The notes under the pieces were generated by a model. It saw only the letters and a program-made list of their open reading frames with translations, ran no database searches and was not told where the DNA came from. From Delia radicum (lineage: Eukaryota > Arthropoda > Insecta > Diptera > Anthomyiidae), in NCBI GenBank assembly GCA_021234595.1, contig CM037855.1, positions 66,516,151-66,580,150 of the forward strand: DNA of 64,000 nt, in the 5' to 3' direction. Positions 1 through 12,200 of the stretch are shown here, in pieces; position 1 is the first letter of the stretch; every line of letters begins with the position of its first letter. A program made the translations under genes and the position numbers.

Positions 1-1314
1 ACCACTTGGAAATTGTTCATTTAAATCCATACTTTCTACTATATGTTGGCTTTCAAGGAGTATTTTGGCTAAATCGTCTCGTTCTTTTAACTTTTGCAGT
101 CTCCAAATTTCTTCTGTGCTATACATGAGACTGCGATAAATTTTTTTTCAATTTTCTCACGATTTCATTTAAATGTTGGAAAGATTGATGATTAAGCACA
201 TCGTGGCTTAAAAACCAATGTAAAGCGTGGGCAATGCATCCATAACGAGTGATGTTATTTATTTTCAGCGCTGACACAATATTAGTCCCGCCATCAGTAA
301 CTGAACAAATTTCTTTATTTTTCAAATCAAAATCCGATAGGGCTTCTTTAATCTTTTCTGACACAGCTAGTCCAGTGTGAGGTCGAGGAAAAATTTCAGT
401 TTTAAGGGCTATAACCATAAGCTCAAAATTTTGACAATAGTGAACTTTAAAATTAATGTATGACAAATGCTTGTATTTGTCTGACCACATGTCTAAAACT
501 AAACAAATGTGATTGGAGGAATTCTGTAAAATATTTTTTACGTGTTCTAAATACAAATCGTATACGTCGTTTAATGCTGATGATGATAATGTGTAAGCTC
601 TTGGAAATGTAGTATTTGGGTTCAAATATTTTGCGTACTTTTGGAAACCATCATGCTCGACTACATTGAACGGTTGAAGGTCGATACAGCACATTTCAGG
701 CAGTCTTCGTGCATTCTGAAACTTATCATTTTTTGTTGATTTTGGATCTAAAGCGTTTTTTGTAATTGCAGAATTTTTTTTAAAATTCAGCGATTTTACA
801 TCTAAATTATGCACTGATCGTAAATGGTTTATATAATTTGTTGTTGATGTTGTCTTTAAAAAACTTGATATGGAAGAAATATTTAGTGTTATTTAATTGA
901 AGATTGAAAAATGACTTACCCTTTTAACACCATTTGTTGTTCTTCAAAATACATTTTGCAAAATTTATATTTGTCGAGAATTTTCTTGTCTTTTAAATAC
1001 AAATCTCCAAAATACCGCCAGCATTGAGATACACCTCCTTCATTAACAATTACATTTGCCATCTTTTTTAATTCAGCTTTGCGTTTAAACAGCGAATTAT
1101 AATATTTAATATCTTCGGAAGGTTGAGAAATATTAATATCTTCATCAGAATCTGATGATGAACTATTAAAATTTTCATTTCTTTGGGGTTTTTGGGAAAA
1201 ATAAGTTTTTATATTTCGTTGTGCCATTTTAAAAAAAATTTTGTCAATATCCACATTTATAATTTTCACAAGAAAAAGTAACGGAGACGAATAACATTTT
1301 CTTAGTGCTGCCAT
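1..1314 (-). pseudogene. hAT-superfamily transposase, 5' part, cut by window edge
   Basis: This is the N-terminal half of a BED-finger hAT transposase, which would cut and paste its own element. Exon 1 starts at ATG 1314, or more likely at ATG 1227 (MAQRNIKTYF, the usual hAT opening), and ends at 920 before a GTAAGT donor. Exon 2 resumes at 863 after a TATCAAG acceptor, and the join is in frame. It supplies the end of the BED finger (NHLRSVH), then the first catalytic Asp region (LVLDMWSDK), TDGGTNIVSA, and the CIAHALHW stretch with the C-x-x-H motif. A TAG at 119-121 ends the frame. The next frame continues family-like sequence (LQKLKERDDLAKILLES) to the window edge, so there is a frameshift near 121 and the copy is probably dead. 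The C-terminal dimerisation region lies outside the window. Confidence 0.85.
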
Positions 1315-2404
1315 ATTCGATTATACTTAGTTTCACTTACAGTGTTGCCAGATTTTTTTTTTTTTTAAAAATCGGCTAAGCTGAAAAAGTCGGCTGAGCC
1401 GAAATTGTCGGCGTACGAATATAAGCCGAAACCAGCCGATAGCTTCGGCGGCGGCGCAACCCCTAAAAAAAATCGGCTTGGAGCCGGTCGACTTGGAGCT
1501 CTGCACTCCATTCATCCCAAAAAAAAAAATAGGAACACCAAAACATCAACATACGGACCGATAAAGCAAACAACAACAACACCAAAATTCCAACATTCAT
1601 CACTCAATTCACATGAAGACACACGACCAAAATCAGACAGGTAAGTTATTCTACTTTCTTACTTAATAAATAAAATTATTATTCTACTTTTATATTATAA
1701 TTATTAATTTTCCCTTATCAAAAAAAAAAAAAATCATACCGTAAAACTAACTAGAAACAAATACGTTCCATCTGTATAACAGTTTTACTAAACCAATTTT
1801 AATTTTTCCAACTACTTTCAGGTTTCATTAAGGCTTGTGAACCCCCAAAAGATCTACACCAAATTAAAAAATATAAATAAAAAAAACAAGAAAATTGAAT
1901 TTAACGGCCTTTAATTATTTATTTTAAAATCCGGCCACCTCTATTTCTTTAACACCCACAACAACAAAAATTTACTAAGTATGGTTAAATATTTTACAAT
2001 TTTAAAACAATAGAAATTCAACTTCGAGAATGGGCGATATAGTCTATTTTTCACATAATCCTGCTCTCAATTATTTTTTCATCTGGCAACAGTTTCCTTC
2101 TAATCTACACATAGTAATGCTGAACGCTCTGTAACTGTCAGGACAAGTGCTGCCAAGTTTATATTCAAATTTAAATAAATTTTCACCACTTTTGTAATTC
2201 ACCAATCATTATACTGAAGCGTCATTTATTGGCAACACTACGGCTTGCTGAGTTATTAAAAAAGTTAAAGAAATTATAGAAAATTTTTATATTTTTTTAA
2301 ATAGTAAAAATCTGCAAGATTTTATTTTCTTAGAGAACTGCAGTTAATATTAGCTAAATTACATATTTTGGTTTTAAAAATTACAATACTTGGATTCAAC
2401 TACA
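1315..2404. other. CAP-G upstream region, no gene seen
   Basis: No gene is visible. At 1369-1500 there is a less AT-rich patch with many TCGGCT/AGCCGA hexamers in both orientations. A hAT-like end, CAGTGTTGCCAG, begins at 1340, and GGCAACACTA occurs at 2227, but no target duplication links them. The CAP-G promoter must lie in the last few hundred bases. I see no TATA box at a convincing position. Confidence 0.5.
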
Positions 2405-3539
2405 ATGGGCCGAAAACGAAAAATTCCTATTGCCAATGAGGAGAAGGAAAATGAAAATGAAGAACCACAACTGAACAATACATCTGCAAATAACATGACA
2501 TTGAGCAATGGACCCATATACACCATTATGTCCAAGGTACAATTAAACGAAACATATCACAAAAAATACATCAAAGAACTTAAGCAGCTGTACGAAAAGG
2601 TAAACAATATCTGCATATCTTTCACGAAAGCCATTTTTTAATTTTGTTTCTATTGTTTGCAGATGGATCATGATTCTTTCATTTACACATTTATAAAAAT
2701 GATCAAAACCGCCATGGTGGCCGAGGAAACCAACGAGTTTGCATACACGACATTGATATTTTGCGCTAAATTTGTGAGTTCCTTTGAAGGCGAAGAAACG
2801 CACCAATTGCTGGCTGATATATGTCGTTGGCTACTGACTGTAAGTGGATAAAGACCATTTGTGTGTGTGTGTTTACTGTACTTTGTGCTAACATTTAATT
2901 AAATTTTCTATTAATGCCACAGACAATATCCAATAATCCCCACATTCGTTTTCGCCTGTGTCAATTTGTCAATATGATTTTAAATGCTCTGGGCAATGAG
3001 GCCACTTTGGATGACGTTATATGCGATAGCATCATGGAATATATGGTCGGTCGATTAGTCGATGTTTCGCCAAGCGTACGAGTTCAGGCCATATTGGCGA
3101 TGCAACGTCTTCAGATACCCGACAACCCAGACGATCCTGTTTTGCGTTCATATCAATATCATCTTTGCTCAGATCCATCGCCACGCGTTCGTCAGGCGGT
3201 CATTACCAGTATGGGTCGAAATTATCATACAATTCCATATATTCTAGATCGTTTGTGGGACATTGATGAGAAGGTACGTCGGCACACTTATCTTCACATG
3301 AGCAGTTATCCAGTGCGTTCGTATAAAGTGTCGCAACGTTTAACACTACTTGAACAGGGTATCAACGATCGCAGCGAATCTGTTCGGAAAGTTGTAACAA
3401 ATGTTATGTTGCAGCAATGGATAGAATCGTATCAGAAGGATCTGGTAGCATTGATTGGAGCTCTTAAGCTTGATTCAAATGATGCAGAAATAAATCGCTT
3501 TCGTAAAATAGGCAAGCAAACTTTAAAGGAGATTTTCAA
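2405..3539 (+). CDS. Cap-G: CAP-G exons 1-3
   Basis: Exon 1 (65 codons) is a charged leader with a basic MGRKRK start and ends YEK before GTAAAC. Exon 2 (59 codons, 2663-2839) begins after TTTGCAG with MDHDSFIYTF and ends WLLT before GTAAGT. Exon 3 (2923-3539) begins after GCCACAG with TISNNPHIRF and holds at least three HEAT-like helix pairs; it ends TTCAA before GTAAGT, leaving two bases of a Lys codon. Codon use here is less AT-biased than in the surrounding TEs. The order matches the N-terminal HEAT region of the family. Confidence 0.93.
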
Positions 3540-6500
3540 GTAAGTAAAATGTATAATTGATTTCCCAATTAACACGATTATACGCGTCTAATCCTCATTT
3601 CAAAATTCCATTTTAAAAGTTATAAAAATTAAAAATAGCGGCGTTCGACAGAAAGCTTTTTAATTGGAAATGTAAAAAGTGTGAAACTATTTTTAGTAGA
3701 TTTTCTTCTGTAGTCCAGTTTGTGGTCGGTTAATAATAATTTTCATTTTCATTGCACAAATAAAGGTCGAAAAAACATAATTTTTATTTTTAATAAAAAT
3801 TATACCAAACTTGTAAAAAAGACAAAGTACGGGCTTGTTTACAAAACGTGTTCTCATGATGGGAACCTAGAAAATTCCCGAAATAGATCTATCAACACAT
3901 TCCTGAAAGTGGTCAATTAATAAATTTGAAAACAAAAACTATAGATTATTTGTTAGGACAATATCCTAATAATTAAATATAGAGTAGAGACTTGAATAAT
4001 TTTCATTGTCATTGTGTTACTATATAAGTTTAAATTTAATATTGATTAAAAATAAGAACTGCGCGCTTATGATTTTATGGAATAAAAAAATAAGGGAACA
4101 AATCTAAAAAAAAATTAAGTTTAAAATGTAAAAAAAAAATAATTCCTTGTTCTTGTACCGAAATAATTATAAAAAACTATACTTAATTGTATATAAAGGA
4201 ACTGAGCATTTTTAATTACATTGGGCTATACTGAATTATATATAAATGAACTTTGAAGTTTTTTTTTACAAGGAGCTATACTTAATTATATATAAATGAA
4301 CTTCCCGGCAAAAAAATTTCATATACATATCAACATATTTAAAAGTCCTAATTGCTATAAATAAAGGTTTTTTCAAATGGCAAAACATGTATATTATGTA
4401 ATTATGTCAGCTCAAACATTAATAAGTTTATTATTGCATCACAACGAAATATTTGCCGATAAGACTACATTTTTAACAATTTTAAAATAAAGTATAATAC
4501 GACCACATTAAATTAAAACATTGAAAAAATACTAATATAAGATAAAAAAAAAAAAATACGAATTACTCAAAAACTTTAAATTCTTTCCCTTACAATTAAA
4601 AAAAAACTTTAAATTTTCTATTTAAAAGTAAGATTTAATTATTGGATATACAAGTTAATAATGTCGATTTTGGTTGCTTGAAAATGCATTTATTATAATA
4701 ACAAAATGAATTGATACATTATTTAAAGTATTGTCCATCGTTAGACACTACTTTTTCCCATCTTTCTGGTAGCATATGAATTCCGCGCCAAAAGAACTGC
4801 TCCGGTTTTGAGGTAAAGAATGAATCAATGATACCCTGTTCTGAAGTGAAGCGTATTCCAGTAAGGCCGTTCTGCATCGATCGAAACAAATGGTAGTCAA
4901 AATGGGCAAGGTCTGGGCTATAAGGCGGGTGAGAAAAAACTTCCCATCCACTGCAAACAGCTGAGCGTTGTTATGATGGAAGATTATGGTCTCGTGTCTG
5001 GTCGAATACTCTTACATATGACTTTTTGCGCTTGGGGTTATCGTTATGTATCCATTTTTCATCACCAGTAACAATACGATGCAAAAATTACTTCTTTTTG
5101 TAGCGTTCAAGCAGCATTTCTGACATGCAAAAACGTAGGGAAATGGCTTGTTGTGTGACTTCCAATGATAATGCAAGTTCTTCTTGCGTTTGACAACAAT
5201 CTTCGTGGAGTAATGCTTCCAATTCCTCATCTTCAAACTTTTTCGGCTGACCAGGCCTCTCCGTGTCTTCTGTGTCGAAATCACCACTTTTGAATCGCGC
5301 AAACCATCGTTCACAAGTTTTTTGAGTTGGTGCATGTTGACCGTAAGCTTCTACCAACAATCGATAACTTTCAGTAACCGTTTTCTTCAAATGAAAAAAA
5401 AGTCTTTCCCACAAAACATCTTTTTTAGGCACAAAATTCGACATTATTATGGCGATTGAAAAAAATGTGTGTTTACACTTTGGTGTCTATCGAATACTGA
5501 ATTATAATGACATGTTTACCCTACAAAATACCATATTTGTTATTATGGACACAAACCATATGTGATAGTTATGTTGTCCAAATCGACATTATTAACTGTA
5601 TACCCAATATGATTTTGTACCTTAGAACTTTTAAATAAAAATGTAAACTTACAGTACAATAATTCTTATAACCAGCAATAAAGACTTGATAAATAGAAAT
5701 AACATTTGAACAAACTGGCCAATAGCTTTAAAAAACAAAACAAAGAAAGACTGGCCAGCAATAAATTTTCAAGTAGAGTTAAAAAATAAAACATAGACAA
5801 ACTGATTTGTATACAAAGTGAGTACCACTCACAAAATTAAATAAACGCCTCTGAATGCAATGTTGATCAGTTCACAGCATTTGATTGTTTTTTTATGAAA
5901 ATATGTTGTATTGTTTATTGTTAATATATTATATTTACTTTATACTTTATTTAAAAAAATATGTTTAATTGTCTGAATTATGAAGATTAGGTTTATTTAT
6001 CGTTTAAATTTGTATAAAGTTACTAAGCACTAAAACAAACTATGAACGAGTCATTTATAAAAAAAGTCAATCCTACTTTTTTTTAAACATTTTTCTATAA
6101 ATTGTTTAAAAAACAAAAAGTCAAAAAATAGAAAGATTTTGTTAGAAAAATCCGTTTTATGTTGCTGCAAAAAAGCGCTTGTCATACATTACAATCATGC
6201 AATAAAATTTTGACATTTATAATTAAGTTAAGCAATAAGATCTTTTTTTTTATAATTTAACTGATCTACATTAAAAAAATATCCACAGTTAAACGTTAAA
6301 CAAATACATTATTTTGTGATAAGTCAGGAGGTTTTATTGGGAGAAATAACTTTTTTTTACTTATTTTTATTAAAAAAGGGATCAATACCGTTATTCGTTT
6401 CGATTACCAACCTTGTTCTAAATAGAGATATAAAAATACGTGAATTGGACTTCTAAAAGCACAATATTTAACCCAGTTATGCCCACTTTTTCATATACAA

Positions 6501-9246
6501 TACTTATAAAACTCGAGGGTAACAGAGGTTTAGACGCATTGTATTTGTCATCTGACCTGTCAATTTTTACATTATAAAATGTATCCATGCAGTGTAAACC
6601 CTTTCAAACATTGCATATATTAAACTCAAATGCAAAAGTCATCTGACAATATTTCAATTAGATCGTGTTCTATTTTGGCGTGCTAAAATGCTATCAGCTT
6701 ATTTTATTATTTGAATTATTACATTATTATTTTATAAACTTTTTTTTGACAGACATACATAATTACATATGGGTCGTTAAAGTGACAGGTAAGATGACAA
6801 ATACATGCCATCTTAATCCACCTTTATTTTTTAGTACACCTTATGAAATCCTTTAGTATTTTTGTTTCTGTAGAAAAAATAACTGTTTAAACATACACCT
6901 ATACAAATAAGTCTGTAAAAATAGCAGAAAAAGTTACTAAAAATTAGTTAATAAAGATCTTGCAGAAAAAAGTTGTAAAATTAGCAGAAACTTTTTGCTA
7001 AATATTAGTAAAATAAAAATAAAAACTGTAAAATCTACTAAATTTTAGTTAAATGAAAACTAAACGCCATCTCTTGGTGAAATTGTTTGCTATAAATAAT
7101 TTTATTTTGTATGTACATCGATATAATATATGTCAAAAACTGAAGCGTTATCTAAAAAATGAAAATAATTCAAAAATATTTAAACATTTATCTAAATAAG
7201 CACCGATTTTTCTAAAGCTTACAATATCTATTCATTGTTAAAAGAAAAATATTTTATTAACTTTTTAAACCGACCCGAGTAAAAATAGTTCTATCTGGTC
7301 ATATATAATATGACTAAGTCATATCAGACTTTAAATTGAGTCACATTACGGCTAATATCATTATATACAAATGCATCTGATCATTTTTATACAGACATTT
7401 TTTATATATTACTTTATATTATTATATGTTCAAATACTACTCCATATATAACTACATAAGCCATATAATAATCCAAATATATGTAGTGATCGATATGATT
7501 ATATATGGACCCATGCTAATTCTTATTAAACTATATGTGACGCCATACTGAGCATGTATTCCTTTTAATTTTATATAGCATACACAATATCAAGTTAAGA
7601 TTTTCTTATATATGGCTTCACATGTAACCATACTAATTTTATAACGAAATTATTTGCAAAGTGATTTGTTTTATATAATTTCAAATAAAATAAAGTGAAC
7701 ATTTTTTAAGACAATACTACATAAATATATTTTTTGAAACACTAAATTTGTTCTTGATAATTTTTAATCATTTAGTTGTTTCATTTAAAAAAATTTTGGT
7801 CTTTAAAATGGTCGATTTCTAGAAATTTTAGTTTTTAACTTAAATACTTTTAAGGGCCATTATTACAACTTGCCAATATCTAAAGTTCGGATGTTATCTG
7901 ACAGATTATTAGTTTTTCGTTATTATAAGGGCCATTATTACAACTTGCCAATAGCTAAAGTTCGGATGTTATCTGACAGATTATTAGTTTTTCGTTATTA
8001 TAAGTATACTTTAAGCTAAAAGTGACCTATAAGCTAAAGGGAAGATATTGTTGCCTTTTACTTTAAACGTAATGTTTATGTGTTTAAAGTTGCCACATTT
8101 TCTGCTCTATAAAGAAGAAGAAGAAAATACCGAATTAAATAATTGTTTCTTTGTAAACAAATAAATAAAAGTACGTTGCCACTACGTATTTTTATAAACC
8201 AATTCATAAACCAATAATCGGTTTTTAGTTTGGTGCTGCCACATTATCAAAAATATTATGTTGTAATAACGAAAAACATTATAGCTCACTTTATTCCTCA
8301 CTTTAGCTAAAGTTACTTTTTACTAACATTTACTTTAAAAGCAAGTTGTAATAACGGCCCTAAGTATAAATGATTATGTCCACAATTATGATACGTAATT
8401 AGAAAACACAATACAAAAATTTACTGTAAATAAGAAAATAAAATACAAATATAGTAACAAATGGTTTAATAATGAACTCAGAACACTAAAAAGATAAAAA
8501 ATATTTAAATATCAGATTGCAATTACTGAAAATACTACAGCGGCATGGAATTGTTATAAATCCATAAGAACTACTTATAAAGTAAAAATTGAAAATGAAA
8601 AAAATAAATATATAAAAAATAAAATAAATAGTACATGTAACTAAAAAGAAATGTGGAATAAAATAAAAGAACTGTTTACACGAAAATTCAGAAATGAAAT
8701 AAAAACTGTGATATTTAACCAAATAACAGTTTTCAAATAGCTGAAAATTTTAATAATTATTTCGTAAACAGCAATAAAGAAATAAGAATTACCATTGATG
8801 ATGTGCAATATGAAAATAAAATACCTTTGATAAATTCAAAATTTAAATTTCGTGCAAAAAAGAGTTAAAAATTATATATAAGAATATCAAGAAAAATCTA
8901 ATTACAATAGAATATCAAATAATATAATGAATAGATTGGAAATACATCAAGAGAAACAACAAAATTTAATGAGGAGTATTATATACGTTTGTGTCTATTA
9001 TTATATATTTTTTTGTTACTTTTAAAAACTGGTTAATTTAAAATTTATTCATTTAAATATAATATATAGTTTTTCTGTTCTTTCTTTTAACTTCTAAAGT
9101 TTTTATTATTTTATAATAATATACTATTTTATATTAATTATATTGATAAATTTATAGTTTTTTTTTTTTATATAATACAGTAGTCTTGTGTAGTAGATAT
9201 TTTTTAGCCATATATGGCCCTCTGGGCTCGGTTATTTAAAAGAATA

Positions 9247-9284
<38 letters not shown>

Positions 9285-12200
9285 GCCGCAATTTTTCTGG
9301 ATATCCAAAGAGCGTTTGAAACAATTGATCGAACATATCCTAATAAAAAAGCTATAAAAGTACGGAATTCAAGAGACTGAATTAAAATGGTTCCAATCCT
9401 ACCTAAATAAACGTAAACAAATTACGAAAATTAACAATGTTAAATCTAAGGCAATAGAGAATGATTTTGGAGTACAGCAAGATTCAATTCTAGGAACTCC
9501 TCTTTTTATTATACACTTGGTTCTGTTTTTATGCGGTAGATGCGTTCCAAAAAAAAAAACGCATAAAAAAAGACTCCACTTTCATACAAAAATGAGAGAT
9601 GCATTCCTCAAGTTTGAAAAACCGCATAACTTCAAATCAAAATGTCATAATGAACTAAAAACGCATAAAAAAATTAACAAAAAACAATTAATTTAATTTT
9701 TAAAATAAGTTTAAAAAATAACACTTATGTACTCAAAATTAATTTAAAAAACTAAGTTTAATAAGAAATAAATTCTATTTAAAAAAAAATAAAAAATTCA
9801 TTTAGCAAATTAAAAATTTAGAACATTAGATATTATCGGAATCACTATCCGAAATGCGTCTGATCTTAAGAGCTCGTTCCATTTTCTCTATTAGTGTACC
9901 CCAGAATATGATGATAATTTTGAACTAAGTTTTGTGCCAGATAAAATAGATTTTCTTAATAGTGAATTTTCATTGTTGATCTATAAATTGTGTGTGAGAT
10001 GTTGGTTAGTTCGGTTAAAGATCATGAATATTTTTTCCATATTAACAGAAAAATTATAATTTACTTTAATTAACAGAAAAAACACTTAGAAAAAAAGTTA
10101 TTTGACACCTGCATGAATGGAGTTAACTTTCTAGCCCGCAACGGCCTTCATCAACATTCTTCGTGCTGAATGGTAAACATCATCTATTTAACTCAACTAG
10201 TTAAGTTAAAAACGTAACGTGATTAAGTTTGTTGAATATGACGAAATTTGCTGCGAACTTATTTTCTATAAAGCTATGTTTAGTTCTGTTAATTATTACC
10301 ACAGTTGCTAATTAAGTTGAAAATTTGACCGGCAGTTATTTTCAAATGTCATATTTTATCCTTTACATTGTAAGTGAAAGAATATCAAACATTGAAGATT
10401 TTCTTCGTTTTTTCAACATATCTCGAGCATATATATTAAGCGAATTTTTGCACTGTACCTTGTGAGTGGTTAATAGTGAATTTTCATTGTTGATCCATAA
10501 ATTGTGTGTGAGATGTTGGTTAGTTCGGTTAAACATCATGAATATTTTTTCCATATTAACAGAAAAATTATAATTTTTATTTGTGATAATTTACTTAATT
10601 AACAGAAAAAACACTTAGAAAAAAGTTATTTGACACCTGCATGAATGGAGTTAACTTTCTAGCCCGCAACGGCCTTCATCGACATTCTTCGTGCCTTAAA
10701 GTGTAAAATGGTAAACATCATCTATTTAACTCAACTAGTTAAGTTAAAAACGTAACGTGACTTAGTTTGTTGAGTATGACGAAATTTACTGCGAACTTAT
10801 TTTCTATAAAGCTATGTTTAGTTCTGTTAATTATTACCACAGTTGCCAGTTCTACTAATTAATTTGAAAATTTGACTGGCAGTTATTTTCAAATGTCATC
10901 ATATTTTATAAATAGTTCAAATCCGCAGAAAAATAAACCGCATAAAAACAGACCCAAGTACATAAACGATATGGAGAATGTTTTAGACAAATGTGATATT
11001 GTTTTATATGCAGATGATACTCTGATTTTCACAGAAGCGTCAACGGAAGAAAAATGTTTCGAATATCTAGAAACTGATATGGATAATATAAATAAATGTC
11101 TAAAAACGAATGAATTAAAATTAAACGAAAATAAAAACAAATTAATGGAAATAAACAAGAACACTAACAGAACATTTAAAATAAACAATGTAATAATAGA
11201 AAAAGTTAATATAAAATATCTGGGTTTTTTAATAGACAAAGAATTGAAATTCAAAGAACATATTGAATACAGAAAGAACATTTAAATTAAGCAATGTTAA
11301 ATAGAAAAAGTTAATAATATATAATATCTGGGTTTTTTAATAGACAAATAATTTAAATTCAAAGAATATATTGAATATAGTGGTATGAATTCAAATTGGG
11401 GCAATAGTAATTAACACATAAATCTTTTTGTATTATTGTACAACAACAAGTTTTCATTTTACGTTATAGTTTAAACTTAGTTGTTGTAATTTAGAACAAC
11501 AACATTAAAAAAATTATATAAAATCTCTTATTCTAGTGTGTATTGAAATAGGGACAACAAACTAATTGTACATAATAATTCAAATTTCTACCATTTTATC
11601 ATTGTATTTAATAGATACATTTATTTCTGTATCGTAATTAAGCCACGTTTGGAACCTAGAGTCAAAAATGTCTGGAATATGAGAAATCGCGGAAAATTGC
11701 GAGAATTTTTATCATTTTGTTTGTGCTAAGCTATTTTGTTGGAATTTTTTATCAATTCTAAGATAATCAAAAGAAGAAATGACCACTTTTAAATGCTTAG
11801 AAAGCTGGCTTGCTTTTGAAAATCTAAAATTTTTTAGAAATTTTTAAAATCATGCCTAGTTTGATTTTGTTTATTGGTATTTTACAATCCATATCCCGAA
11901 TTTCTGTAAATCGTACTTTAAAAGTAGACATTTTAAAATAAATAATGACGTTAATAGTTTTATTTCACGGTAATAGCTGATTATACACATTAGTACACAT
12001 CGTAGACCCAATCAACTGGATACACTTAAAGTGCAGAAGATCAAAAATTCACATTTATTATTTTTTATAAGCACACAAATGAGACATTTAAATATTCAAT
12101 GCGTTTAAATCTAATTTTTACATCACTAATATTTTTTGTTTGCTTTCAGACTTTTACTAATTTAGTACATACAGAACATATTATAACATGGAAGTATTTA

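Noticed and set aside
1340..2236. A complete hAT MITE between CAGTGTTGCCAG and GGCAACACTA
   Set aside because: The ends share only about 9 bp and no 8-bp duplication is present; similar CAGTGTTGCC words occur elsewhere in the window.
2224..2240. A fly core-promoter motif (Motif 1-like GGCAACACTA) for CAP-G
   Set aside because: Two mismatches to the consensus as I remember it, and the same word is a transposon end in this DNA.
2390..2404. An earlier CAP-G start at 2390
   Set aside because: The codon there is TTG; the first ATG in frame is at 2405, giving MGRKRK.
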